NCBI GenBank assembly: GCA_011037195.1
Contig: JAAEAF010000260.1
Span: forward strand, 124,001-188,000
Origin: Triatoma infestans
Lineage: Eukaryota > Arthropoda > Insecta > Hemiptera > Reduviidae
Length of the DNA: 64,000 nucleotides
Direction of reading: 5' to 3'
Part shown: positions 48,061 to 58,893 of the stretch, piece after piece
Numbering within the stretch: position 1 is the stretch's first letter
Layout of the letters: each line of letters starts with the position of its first letter
Notes under the pieces: model-generated
The model's database searches: none
Told to the model about the DNA's origin: nothing
The model's input: the letters and a program-made list of their open reading frames with translations, nothing else
Position numbers and translations under genes: made by a program

Positions 48061-48089
48061 GTAAATGTGGGAAAAGATAACAAATTACC

Positions 48090-48955
48090 TGAGGCACTTA
48101 TGTGAAAAACTCACCCAGCGATGAGACTCCATAAGATACACATATAGGCACTTAGTTACTCATTAGAGAGTCCTGAGGCCAACGGCGTTTCAATCGTCTG
48201 TGGATTATCTGGAAGGATAGAGGAACCTAGCTGCTGGGCTAAAGTATTAGGGAATAGATGGAACTTCTTGTATTTGGGTTTAGCAACTTCGGCTATGCAA
48301 GGAATATTGAGGTCTTGATGTAGGGCAGACTCGACATATAGAATGGGGCATTAACAATTTTTCTGAGGATTTTCGATAGGAAGTACTGGATTTGGCGGGA
48401 ATTAGAATGTTTGTTTGAATACCATAGTTCAGTACCGTATGTCCACATAGGTTTGAGTAATATCAGCTAAATCAATTTTTTATATTGTAGGGATAGTTTA
48501 GATCGTCTGCCGAGTAGCAATGATAACAGTTTAAATAGTCCGTTGAGGTCTTGTTTTTTTTAGTATGGGGGTTCCAGATGATCCGTTTGGCGATGCATAA
48601 CTCTAAGTAGCGTACAAAGTCAGCAGTGGGAAGAGAAATACCATTAAAATTTAGAGGAGATATTGTAGTCCGTCTTAATGTAAAAGTAGTGTATAGGCAT
48701 TTTGGCTCGTCAATTTTTATTCGCCAATTTTTTGCACCAGGTTTCCAGTGAGCTTAAATGGCTTTGAAGATTTGTAAATACAGTTACAGGATCGTTATGC
48801 AGAGGTTATGGGAGAGGATGGCAGTGTTATCTGCAAAAGTAGAGAGCAGTGTATAAGGGGAAGTGAGGATGTCAGTAGTGTAGAGAAGAGGATAATGCTC
48901 TATTGCGGGACGCCAGTTAGTAGGATAGGATAGATAGGAGAAATGGTGCAGTAAC
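48090..48955 (-). mobile_element. jockey-clade LINE fragment (RT palm to C-terminus)
   Basis: Reading the minus strand from about 48920, several frames give TGVPQ (of GVPQGS), LLYTTDILTSPYTLLSTFAD with FADN for the YADD box, then LQSHLSSLETWCKKLANKN and YGIQTNILIPAKSS. It continues with KILRKIVNAPFYMS and the IKTSIF region near 48320. The order and motifs are those of jockey-type reverse transcriptases after the fingers domain. Stops and frameshifts are many. It is a different, more decayed copy than the one at 41410. Confidence 0.72.
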
Positions 48956-49740
48956 ATACTAAATTAAAACAGAAATCGTTACAGTCATTTTCGAGAAAAT
49001 TCCAAAAAAAACACAAAAATCCAAGTATAAAATCGTTTTCCGAATCGTTTTCAAATTAGGAATTCTGGCAACGCTTCGAATGTATATTAATATTATACAA
49101 ATGGCAGAACCATACATTATATTAAAATGGTCCTTTAGAGCATAACACTACTGGATTCCCGAGGGGTGAAGTTGTACGCGTCCGAGGTTTCTCACTTGCC
49201 CCCTGGATATCCAACTAAACAAACAGCATCAACCGCCAGCGCAGCCCTTTTGTACTTTGCTGCGCGACTTAGAATAGCTGAATAGCCAAAGTCTATTCAG
49301 GATAAAAAACGTAGGAATAAAAAAAAATCCTGGGCTTCCTCAGAACCCTCAAATATCAATTTTCTCGGGATAATGTTTCAAATAAAAGTGATATGTACTT
49401 ATATGTGTAGATAGTACACTAAGTTTAAAGAATATCTTTGGAGCTGTTTTCGAGGAAATCGCGGAAACGGAAAAAAAAAACATTCATTAAAGACACACTT
49501 CTGGATTTTGTCCGAAACTTTCGTGTCAGATGCGGTGGTAGTATCTAAATGGAATACCAAGTTTGGGCTTCCTGCAATTTTTCATCTTTGAGATATTTTA
49601 TTGACACTGAGACGCCCCCCATAAAGAGATCATTCGCTAAAATCAGTCTTTTATCATACTCAGGGCACCTCAAAACATATATTTCCGGTGAAAACTGCAA
49701 TATCTTATCCTACCAGAAGTTAGAGAAAGTAAAAAAAAAA
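48956..49740 (-). repeat. R-family copy interrupted by a short insert
   Basis: TCGTTACAGTCATTTTCGAG, then CACTTCTGGATTTTGTCCGA (about 49497) and hairpin-proximal TTATCCTACCAGAAGTTAGA. Between about 49155 and 49335 a non-R block (GGGTGAAGTTGTACGCGTCC to GGAATAAAAAAAAATCCTGG) with an A-rich right end is inserted; it may be a small retroposon. Confidence 0.65.
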
Positions 49741-50189
49741 AAAATCGATAATCTATATTTTCTTGTATAATCTAAATACTGATACTGGGAAAAAGATAGC
49801 TAGCACATCGATATAATATTGAAGCTAATTAAATATTTAGTAATAATTTCAAGTTTGAAAAAAAAATCCGTCATTTAGAACTGTGAGAATTTACAGTAAA
49901 AGAATGTCGTGTGAATGTTTCGTGACGTGTGAGTCACCTTCTTTAATGAATGAAAAATAATAATAAACGAAATGCTCTAAACGTGATAATAAAGCGACCT
50001 TCATACTTAAGAATGAAAGTATTATACCTCCAAGAGATCAGTAAAGTATCATGCATTATATAGAAAGTGCTATCTTGGCACATATATGATAATTTATCGC
50101 TAATAGTTAGATGTGAAAGTGTATAAATATAATTATAATGATATTGTTGGATTATAAATTTCATTCGTTTTCAATAATATGGTTAAAGT
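49741..50189. other. AT-rich stretch with R end scrap
   Basis: A forward R end (GTAAAAGAATGTCGTGTGAA) lies at about 49897. The rest has no recognisable feature. Confidence 0.45.
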
Positions 50190-50840
50190 TCATTTTGTAA
50201 GAAGATTTCTTATCTTAGAAGAGGCTTTAGCTGCTTTCAGAACCATCTCATCTCTTGTTAGGGAGTGCAGAGAATTTCTGACACAACTTTCCTGTCCCAA
50301 CAAAGTTCGGCTTGAATGGTGCCGGTAAACGTAGGGGATTAGAGGCAATGAAGCAAGCGATCGACTGGCTATGAATGGGGTGAATACTCTGAGAAACTGT
50401 CTTGGGGATAACAAGGGGACAGTGTTACATCTCTTAGAGACGGGCTCTGGAGAGAACACGACGTAATCTGGAAACTAAGTCCAGTAGCCAAACACAGCAA
50501 GATGAACATGTCAAAGCTGTCTAAGAATAGAACTAAAGAGACCCAGAGGCACGTGAAAAGGGGCACCTTTTTTACGGGGCATAGTAGGTTTAAAAAACAC
50601 CTACACAAGGTGGGGAAAACTAACTCAGAACTTTTGTGTAGACTCTGTGAGTAATAGGAGGAAACGGCCTCATACTTGCTGTTCTAATGTGTTGCAATCG
50701 CTAAATTACACTATGTGAAATCTTTGGAGACCAAAGGAAATAATAACGCAATAAGAGCTGGCTGGAAAAGCCCTCAACCTCATGAAGAGAGAAGGTTTCT
50801 CATACTAGACTTACAGGGGTAGGCACAATAATCCTCTTCT
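50190..50840 (+). mobile_element. LINE fragment with RNase H and C-terminal zinc-knuckle region
   Basis: Plus-strand frames give LVRECREFLTQLSCPNKVRL, EWCR and GNEASDRLA, corresponding to the C-terminal half of the RNase H domain (WxPGHxxxxGNExAD). These are followed by SKNRTKETQRHVKRGTFFTG, SRFKKHLHKVGKTNSELLCR and LCE, then EETASYLLF-CVAIAKL. That order (RNase H, spacer, CRLC..EETxxHxxxxC) is typical of RNase H-bearing LINEs such as the I, R1 and LOA groups. Multiple stops and frameshifts. Same strand as the R end that follows it. Confidence 0.68.
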
Positions 50841-50879
50841 GGCTGCAATGTCTGGGTTCGGGACCCACGCATGGATCAA

Positions 50880-51062
50880 TCTAACCTAATCTCATTTAAG
50901 TGCACATTTATATAAATCTATCCCTTTTATTTGCCAGTATTCTATATTTGTGTTAGGAGATGTGAGTATTATTTGAAGTTTAAAGAAAATTTGTCATTTT
51001 ATCAACAATTATATAAAGAGAAGTAAAGGAAAGCCGTCTGAATGTCCCGCCCACCAGATATT
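50880..51062 (+). repeat. R-family end fragment
   Basis: CTATCCCTTTTATTTGCCAG, AAGTTTAAAGAAAATTTGTC, and the end AAGCCGTCTGAATGTCCCGC, CACCAGATA. Confidence 0.6.
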
Positions 51063-52894
51063 TTTTTTTTAAATTCTCCTTTTATATCTCTCTTGTTACA
51101 CTTAATTAAAATGTTCCCACAGTGAAGTAAATATTGATGCAATTATGTTAAGTTATTACCGGTATTTTAATTAATTTTTCCTCTCACTCATTTTTCTTTT
51201 TCTTTTTTTATTAAATGAGCTAAATGAGCGCAAGTCTAATTTTAATTAGTTGTATTCATAAAAAAAAAAAACATTTAATTAATCATAAATAATAATAATA
51301 ATTTACTCTTTCTATATTTTAATAATTTTCTTGTTTTTTTATTTCATTCTGTTTTTAAAGAATGGATTATTATTAGGTCAATGATTATTGTACATATCTA
51401 ATATATATATATATATTTTATAAATAAATACTTTGCTTTTTATAAATATTAACAAAATTAATTGACTCGACTGCTTTTTTTAATCAACACTGTTTTTTTT
51501 TCTTTACTAACTTTAAATTAATTTATGTTAATTAAGAGAAGCTATAGAAATGAAGGTTTCTATTCTTCTCTGTCTCTCTTTCAGCGGCCCCTCTTTTTCT
51601 CTTTAGTAGTTCTTAGTTTATCTTTATGCCCCGATTATCCGATTGCAAGGCATACCCTCTATTCATAATAGAGGAGAGAGTGAGAGAGAACAAAAAAGGG
51701 CTAATTACTCTTAGGAGTGCACACACAACGTGTACCTAATTACTGAAAAGCCTTAGATGCATATACCCCCACACTCTTTTTTCTCTAGCTATCTCCCGCC
51801 TTTTTTTTTTTTAATTTTCAAATATATATATACCTATACGTTGATGGTAGTAATGCTGCAGAGTATATGGGGCCTTCCTCGTTCGCTCCTTCTGTTTCCC
51901 CGACCAGTTCACCTTAATGACAATACTGGCGCACTATACTGAAATGTATATATATGGCTTTTTAATCAACGGTCAGGATATTTTAATCAGCATGTTTCTT
52001 TTTAGTTGCTTTCTTCTGTGTAGTCTCCTTGCCCTGTTACTTTGCCAAGGTAGGTATGACCTCATACTATTCTATATAGTGCATACGAATAAAAAAAAAA
52101 GTAATTATAATCATAATAAAACTAGAGCCTCTAATAATAAGTAGTAAATAGTAGATCGCTGTACATCATCGATAGTGATGCTTTTCCATGCTTAAATCTA
52201 GTCTGAAATACTCACTGTGCTTTTTCTTACCAGCTGGTTACTCTTTCTATTAGAATTTTTATTCATAAATTTTCTTCAAACTTTAGTTACCTGTATGTGA
52301 TTACCTTGTATATGTAATGGAACTAATCGCTAGTAAATTCACCACAAAAAAAGCTGTACCCAATAGTTTCATCAGCAACCGTATCAAGGTGCCACCACTG
52401 AGCCTCCAAGCGCACGACAACTACGCATTACATCCCCCTGTCACGCCCACTATAATGTATTAGCCAATGAGCTTCAACATTGTCAGACAGCCAGTCTCTT
52501 ACCTAGAAGCTGTCTCTGGCTGTAAAACCAATTTAATAAAACCATCTAAGAGGTTTTGCAGTCACTCCACTTGATAAATTTTAAAGAGTAATACAGAATT
52601 CATCAGCTTCAATCTTGAAAGCTTCACTAAGTTAGCCGTACTAGAATCTACCGTTAAGCAAGAGATCTGACTATACAATTCACTGTTTAAAGGACCCAAA
52701 TCAGCCAACCATTCTATCATTCAACACCCTGACAAAAACTCATCACTCTTTTCACGGCCACTCCACCTTCTAACAGTATTCTCCACTTAGTTTGTGAATA
52801 AATTGTCAGTTCAATGCCAATTTTTGTTCGCATCAACTAACTATTCTTATCCATCTACCTACCTCCCTACAGAGATGGGTTTCAATCTGTTTCC
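51063..52894. other. largely unique stretch
   Basis: No supported gene. 51540-51960 is unique with GAGAGAGTGAGAGAGA and GGCTAATTACTC / CCTAATTACTG cores. 52330-52860 is C-richer and non-repetitive. A short (AT)n lies at 51403-51416. Confidence 0.4.
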
Positions 52895-53580
52895 AAGCTT
52901 ACCCATCAAAATCCGTCAAACGCATGTGCGTCTTTGCTGAATGTTTTTTTTTTTTTTAAACAATTTGTTCGCGATTTTCTCAAAAATGTCTTGAACAATC
53001 TTCTTTAAACTTCATATACTAGCTACTTATTCAGATAAATACTTATCCCTTTTATTTGAAACATTTTCTCGGGTAAAATTGATGTTTGTGGAATTCTCGG
53101 GATACTAGTACAGTACAGTGTATGGTTGTGCTACATAAATATAATATTAATATACATGAGTAGCATTGCTAGAATTTTAGATTTGGAGAAAATCGATTAA
53201 TCGGAAGTTACAACTTTACAGAATGGGTTTTTCCATGTTTTTTGTTTGTTTTAATTATCTCGAAAACGACTATAATGATTTCCTCTGAACTTGATATACT
53301 TGTACTAACTGCTCTCATATAAACCTATCAGTTTTGTTTGAAATATTCTCCTTATTATTTCTTAGTTATTGGCACGCTGTTATTTCCCTACCTACTCGGG
53401 TTGGTTGGTTGCTAAGTAGGTACTTGTCCTTCCACATCACCTTTATATTTTTATAATTAGGACAAATGAGCAAAATTTTGAGTGTAAAAAAGATTTGGCA
53501 TTTTAAATATAATCGTATCAACAAGACTAAGTGAAACTGTTTGACTGTTTCTCACACCAGAATTTCTTTTCTTCTTGGAG
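52895..53580 (+). repeat. R-family copy
   Basis: Modules TCAAACGCATGTGCGTCTTT (about 52920) and TTAATCGGAAGTTACAACTT (about 53200), spaced about 280 bp; end GTGAAACTGTTTGACTGTTT with CACACCAGA. The hairpin part is missing. Confidence 0.75.
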
Positions 53581-53716
53581 GATAAATTGGCCACACTTAC
53601 AATACTTCTTCCACTTATAACAGTAATTAAACGTAAAAGTTCTGATGTTAAACTCTTATATAAGCCTTCCTTTTTATTGCATTTTTCAGGACTCTAATTG
53701 ATGGATCTTTCATTAA

Positions 53717-53775
53717 AGTTAGGTTGCTGAAAATAACAGACATAGTTATGGAGCCCTACTTTGTATGGAAATGTC
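53717..53775. repeat. 59-bp direct repeat, copy 1
   Basis: AGTTAGGTTGCTGAAAATAA to TATGGAAATGTC is identical to 54142-54200. The copy is followed by a reversed R scrap (53780-53970). Confidence 0.9.
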
Positions 53776-53779
53776 TCTT

Positions 53780-53970
53780 TTGAGGAAAGTCTAATTAGCA
53801 TAACTACCCCCCCCCCCACTTCCCTACAGGATCACTTATTTTTTCTCGTGGAAAATGTTTCAAATAACATGGATTTTCCGTAGAGCGTGAATGCATTTTA
53901 CATGCAACTATTTAGAACTATTTTCTAGAAAAACATGGAAAAAAGCTGCCCAATTGCCCTTTTGGTTTGA
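53780..53970 (-). repeat. R-family fragment between the 59-bp repeats
   Basis: GAGGAAAGTCTAATTAGCAT, a C11 tract and CTCGTGGAAAATGTTTCAAA. Confidence 0.55.
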
Positions 53971-54141
53971 CATCAGTCATTTGCCTAAATCATAATATTG
54001 GATCCGAAAATTCGAACTGAATGCGATTTTATTTTCACTCTCTTGTTGAATTGCAAACGTCTCAAAATATCAAATTAGGGTTAATATGGAAAATATAACT
54101 TATGTGATTCCTTACAAATTATAGTATATATAATAATTATA

Positions 54142-54200
54142 AGTTAGGTTGCTGAAAATAACAGACATAGTTATGGAGCCCTACTTTGTATGGAAATGTC
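54142..54200. repeat. 59-bp direct repeat, copy 2
   Basis: Identical to 53717-53775, 425 bp apart. It lies immediately before the inverted-repeat element at 54210. Confidence 0.9.
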
Positions 54201-54209
54201 CATGCAAAG

Positions 54210-54879
54210 GGTGTAACAGCAACCTCTGGCAATACTTTGGGATATGGTTCTTCACTTGATTTGGAACAAAAAAATTTCAAATAAACTATGGTCCGATTCG
54301 TTCGCCTTCAAAAGTTATTCTTCATTTTCTAAAATTTCCAATTTTCCTACTTTTTCTCATAAAATTGATTATAACTCAAAAAGGTTTTCACATAAATCAT
54401 ATTCAATTACACCTTTGGAAAGAGCATTAAATTTCCTACAAGAAACAGAAGTTTTATTTTAATTTAATTAATTATAAGGTTTTTCAGTGACTTTAAACTC
54501 AAGCCTACAGCGCTTCGACAATTAAAAGCCACTTTTCAATAGCCCAAAAGCCATTTTCTTATAAATTTCTTTAAGGCTAGCGTATGGTCCGGTTACAGAA
54601 AAAATATCTACATTTCACCAGCTTTCCAACGATAATAAATATCATGGGGTTTCTTTCTTGTTTTGTTAAAGAAAATGCGAAATAAATGTAAAAAACAACA
54701 AAATTCAAATTGAGAACTGTTATAAAAATATCCTAAGATTAGCTAATATTGGCTAATTTTCCAAAATGATGAATAACTTTTGAAGGCGAACGAATCGGAC
54801 CATGGTTCATTAGAAAGTTTTTTTTCCAAATGAAGTGAAAAACCATATCCCGAAGTATTGCCAGAGGTTGCTGTTACAC

Positions 54880-54880
<1 letters not shown>
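54210..54880. mobile_element. 671-bp inverted-repeat element of unknown superfamily
   Basis: The left arm begins GGTGTAACAGCAACCTCTGG and runs to about 54345. The right arm, on the minus strand from 54880, is the same with a few changes, including GGTCCGATTCGTTCGCCTTC and AAAGTTATTC. The arms are about 130 bp and more than 85 percent alike by eye. The centre contains ACAGCGCTTCGACAATTAAA and no long frame. No clear target duplication is visible; the right side abuts a microsatellite. It looks like a MITE or foldback element. Confidence 0.75.

Positions 54881-54881
<1 letters not shown>

Positions 54882-54921
<40 letters not shown>
54882..54921. repeat. (TA)n(TG)n microsatellite
   Basis: About 14 TA units followed by five TG units, between the inverted-repeat element and SINE-A. 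Confidence 0.9.
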
Positions 54922-54926
54922 TGTTA

Positions 54927-55168
54927 TTTTTTTTTTTTAATTTAAGGCGCGTCAACATCTTGGTCATTGGCGCCCGTAGCCTTCTCAGTGACCGGCCTCA
55001 CTACCGGCCTCTGGATGTTCTCTCGTTACAGACAGCACTGTCCATCACCGGACAGTGAGCTGTACAACCTCCTAGGAAGAAAAAATCTAAAGGTAGCACA
55101 GCTGGACTCGAACCGGGTCCTCCGCGAGGGAGTCCAGTACGCTAACCACTTAGCTATTCCCTACCCCT
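54927..55168 (-). mobile_element. SINE-A, full-length copy with tRNA-like head
   Basis: On the minus strand it starts GGGGTAGGGAATAGCTAAGT and continues GGTTAGCGTACTGG, an A-box-like head. A B box, GGTTCGAGTCC, follows (about 55110-55120), then the shared SINE-A body (CAGCTGTGCTACC, CACTGTCCGGTGATGGACAG, GACGCGCC) and an A-rich tail (poly-T on the plus strand at 54927-54938). Transcription by RNA polymerase III is expected for such elements. It is the only copy here with the complete 5' head. Confidence 0.82.
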
Positions 55169-55648
55169 AAATCTGTGTATATATGTATGTATATTCACAA
55201 GAACATTCAAAATCTAAAACGAAAAATTTCAAGAAGCTTTTATCTACTGATTAAATTAATTTATATTAACGATACTTCTTTTTAAAACAATTTTTTATAA
55301 CCCCCTTCCCACAATTTTTACTGATAAAATACTATACAACATTGTGAAACAACAAACTATAGTTGCATCATTATGCGATAGTATTTTAATTACAAAAAAA
55401 ACAAAAAAAAAAATCACATTGAATGCATAAGTTATAATTATGACTCATTCAACAAACATGCGCCTACTTAAAGGTGGGTTTTTTCTTCTACACATTTTGA
55501 TTTACTTTAAATGCTTTTATTTATTATGAGAACTGGAATTTTATGGTTTAATTTTCTTCTGTAAGAGAAAGTAGTGTGAAATTGCAAATTTCAATTTGAA
55601 TATTGATTTCACCGAAAATACGAGGTCCTGTGTGAGTAGATAAACAAA
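55169..55648. other. AT-rich stretch with R start scrap
   Basis: 55558-55630 is the forward hairpin-proximal R part (TGTAAGAGAAAGTAGTGTGA, TTTCACCGAAAATACGAGGT). Nothing else is seen. Confidence 0.45.
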
Positions 55649-56405
55649 TCTGTTGTGAAACATTCACACAACACTAGATACAATGTTTAGTTGGGCTACC
55701 CATAAAAATAGTGGTGGGGATTTTACTTGAATTCCTAAACGGTGCAGCGCACCTATGTAAAAACTACGAAAGCTTGTGCAAATTTAATTTTAAACTAATT
55801 GACCAGACCTCCAATACCCCTATTAAATCAATTTTTCAGAAAAAAGATTAAAATAAAAATGATAAGTTTTTATCCATGTAACAAGCACTCCAAGTTTAAA
55901 GAAAATCGTTGTAACTTTTTGGAGTAAATTCAAAAAAAAGAAGTGAAAAATCTGTTGCGTAAAATCGCACTTCCGGTGAACAGATTTTAATTTTGGAATT
56001 GTATCAAATGCTTCTAATGTGTATAAATATTATATAGGTGGTAAAACCATATATTATACTGAAGTGGTACTTTAGAGGAAATCATAACGCTACAAAAGTG
56101 ACAGGTAAATAGTATATCAAGTTTAAAGAAAATCGCTGGAGCCGTTTTCGAGAAAGTCACAAAAAACTGAAAAATACATTCACTAAAGTCACACTTTCGG
56201 TTGATGGGTTTTGCTCGAAATTATGGTGTCTGATGCGGTGGTAATGCCTAAATGGAATACCAAGTTTGTACTTCCAGCGACTATTCGTTTTTGAGATAAT
56301 CTGTTAAGATAAACCCCACAAGCATTTGGCTAAAAACATTTTCTTCCTATTCTGTGAAAACTCAATTCCGAAAATTTGTCCCGATCTCAATACTTCCTCT
56401 TAAGA
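55649..56405 (-). repeat. R-family copy, end to end
   Basis: TCTGTTGTGAAACATTCACA to ACTTCCTCTTAAGAGG. Modules at ATCGCACTTCCGGTGAACAG (about 55964) and GTCACACTTTCGGTTGATGG (about 56187). It meets the next forward copy at a CCTCTTAAGAGG palindrome. Confidence 0.78.
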
Positions 56406-57495
56406 GGAAGTAGTAAATTCATTAGCGAATGTTTTGTGTGTGTGTACATGTGTGTGAGTGTGAGCATAAAATTGCAGGAAGGAAAAAACCGCCAGGAAGC
56501 TCAATTTTTCGTTTAGGTACTGGACATCGCATCTGTGACACGACGAAGCTTTCACTCAAAATTCTTCTACCAATTGCAGTGTTCATTTTTCAACTTCAGT
56601 GCAATTTTTTTTGCAGTTTTTTACTGCGATTTTCTCGACAATGATCCTGACGATTTTGTTTAAAGTTCGTATACTATCTATTCACATAGATTCCTTTCGT
56701 TTTTATTTGAAATATTTTCTTAGGAAAATGGATTTTTTTGAGGGAGTTCTTCTGCGGTGAGGGTAGCGTTTTACAGTAGAGTACCACTTCAGTACAATGT
56801 ATGGTACTGACACATATTTGTGTTCCTTCAATACTATTAACACTGCGTTCAGGATTACTATATTGAAATGACTACGTGGGCCAAGAGTGCCTAACAGCAT
56901 GTTTCGAGCTCTGACAAAATTTCAAAGTTTCAGTACAATGTAAGGTTCTGTTTTGTTTCGTACTCGAATTTTCTCGAAAAGAACCTTCTCCTCATCAGTT
57001 TCTTTTATCAATTTTTTTTTTTTGTACCATTTTACCGAAATATTTCATTTTAGTGTCATTTTAGTGCAATTTTAGTTTCTTGTAGTGTTCCTATAAAGTT
57101 TGGTTTAAAATTACACTAATGTTACAAAGCTTTGTGCGTAAATGATTGAGATAATTTGTGCTGTCAGATAAACAAAGAAAGTATAATCCTTCCAACACTT
57201 TTATATTATTTAAAGGAAACATTGTGAATTTTGATCTTTTAGGTTTCCGGTGCCAATTTTTATGCAAAACACTTGAGTTTTCGGGTTGAGACCGTGTCAG
57301 TGTTTTGCTGTATACTGACGTTTTGCCCATACTGCAATGCCCTTGAAGAGGCAATATGGGCGAAACGTCGATTTCTAGCAAACCAATGACGCGATCTCAT
57401 GTGTCTTTTTCATCGAAAATTCTGTCAGATTGAATTGTAAATTAAATAATCGGATTAAGAAGAAAGTAGCGTGTGAGTCTTGCAAACCAGATTTT
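56406..57495 (+). repeat. R-family copy interrupted by locus-7 element
   Basis: It starts AGTAGTAAATTCATTAGCGA and runs through GTTTAGGTACTGGACATCGC and ATTTTCTCGACAATGATCCT. It ends at 57430-57490 with AAGAAAGTAGCGTGTGAGTC, AACCAGATTTT. The first GGAAGT module is largely eroded. Confidence 0.65.
57280..57405. mobile_element. palindromic element with hammerhead-like remnants (locus 7)
   Basis: Right arm (+): TTGAAGA at 57343-57349, a weak stem II GGCAATATGGGC, then GAAACGTC (57362-57369). Left arm (-): GGGCAAAACGTC (57318-57329). The arms point outward around GCAATGCCCTTGAAGAGGCA. The flanks (GCAAACCAATGACGCGATCT and the mirrored GGTTGAGACCGTGTC) also occur at locus 5. The first core base is C-to-T, so this copy is probably inactive. 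Confidence 0.5.
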
Positions 57496-57796
57496 TTATT
57501 TTTGTCCTGACAGTATTCATCTGTCATTTTTGACAATTCAGTTTCTTTTTTGTGCTTCTGTATATAAAGTTAAAATAGAATTTTATAGATTGGCTAATTT
57601 AAACATCAATTCTACTTGTTTTGTTTCTAACATCAATCATTGACTGTCCGATTTTATTCTATATCTTTTTAAATTACATATTTTTTTAATGTCTTGAATA
57701 TGATATATAAGACAATTATATTAGTAAGTTGAATTGATATAGATATAATAGTATATGATTTTTAAAATTACATTCTGTCTGATTAATTATAATTAT

Positions 57797-58893
57797 TCCC
57801 TAGTAACAGGAAGTATTGTAATAGTGTCGAATTTTCGATATCGAGTTTTCACCGGAAATACATGTTTTTTTTAATTTAAAACGCGTCAACATCCATGGTC
57901 ATTGGCGCCCGGAGCCTTCTCAGTGTACTGCCTGCCTCCGGACAGTGTTCTCTCGTTACAGACAACACTGTCCATCACCGGGCAGTGAGCTGTAGGGGAT
58001 CCTAGGAAGAAAAAAATCTAAGCACAGCTAAACTCGAACCCGGGTCCAGTACGCTAACCACTTAGCTAAATACATGCTTTGATGTCCCATGAATCCAAAA
58101 AAGTGGTTTTTAGAAAATGGTGTATCTATGTTTGTATGCACATGAACAGCATAGCTCAAAAACAAAAAAAATTTTAGGAAGTTAAAAATTGACATTCTGT
58201 GTGGGGGTTATCACATGGGATCCGACAGGAACTTACTTACCTGTCAAAATTCATCAACCGGAAATACCACTTTACTGATTGGATTTTTCAGTTTTTTTTT
58301 ATGATTTTCTCAAAAAAGGGCTCGATTTTCTTGAAATTTGTTATATTAATTACACATACAAAGAGCTACAACTTTTATTTGAAACATTTCTTTGGGAAAA
58401 TGCATATAAGGGAACTTTTGGGTGAAAGGTTAGGATTATGTTTTCCTCTAAAGTGCTATTGTAGTTTATTATACAATTCTATCATCTAATTAATATTAAT
58501 TAAAATTAAATAAGTAGCCAAAATTATGGGTTTCAAGAAAATCAGTTGACTGGAAATGCGATTTTTTTGAACTTTTTTTCCGCTCAATTTTCTGCCATTT
58601 TCTCCATAAAAAGGCAAGACGGATTCGTACTAGCAGTGAAACTAGAGACTTTTCATTTTTGTTTGAAACTTTCTTCCGGAGAACGTTTATTTAAAGAAGT
58701 TTGGGGGGGGCAGGGGAAAGCTTTCCTCAACAAAGCCATTTTATTAATTTTAGATTCTTCCATTGACATAAAATTGACAACAAGTAAACTTTAGTAAAAA
58801 TTGTAAGTTAAAAGTTATAAGAAAATTTATCTCAACTTTCTAAATTGCAGTAAGAGAAAGTCGTATGAGTGTTTCACAGCAGATTTATATATA
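57797..58893 (+). repeat. R-family copy, full length, interrupted by SINE-A
   Basis: From CCCTAGTAACAGGAAGTATT to CAGTAAGAGAAAGTCGTATG and GTTTCACAGCAGAT. Modules at CAACCGGAAATACCACTTTA (about 58255) and TTGACTGGAAATGCGATTTT (about 58545), 290 bp apart. Confidence 0.82.
57865..58067 (-). mobile_element. SINE-A copy with 9-bp target duplication
   Basis: AAATACATG flanks it at 57856-57864 and 58068-58076; removing the insert restores the R landmark ACCGGAAATACATG followed by CTTTGATGTCCC. Minus-strand head AGCTAAGTGGTTAGCGTACT, B-box remnant GGGTTCGAGTTTAG, shared body, and a poly-A tail. Part of the head between the A and B boxes is deleted compared with the copy at 54927-55168. Confidence 0.9.

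Noticed and set aside
55080..55168. tRNA-like sequence with A and B boxes
   Set aside because: It is the head of SINE-A; the same body and tail recur at 6583 and 57865, and no intact cloverleaf can be drawn.
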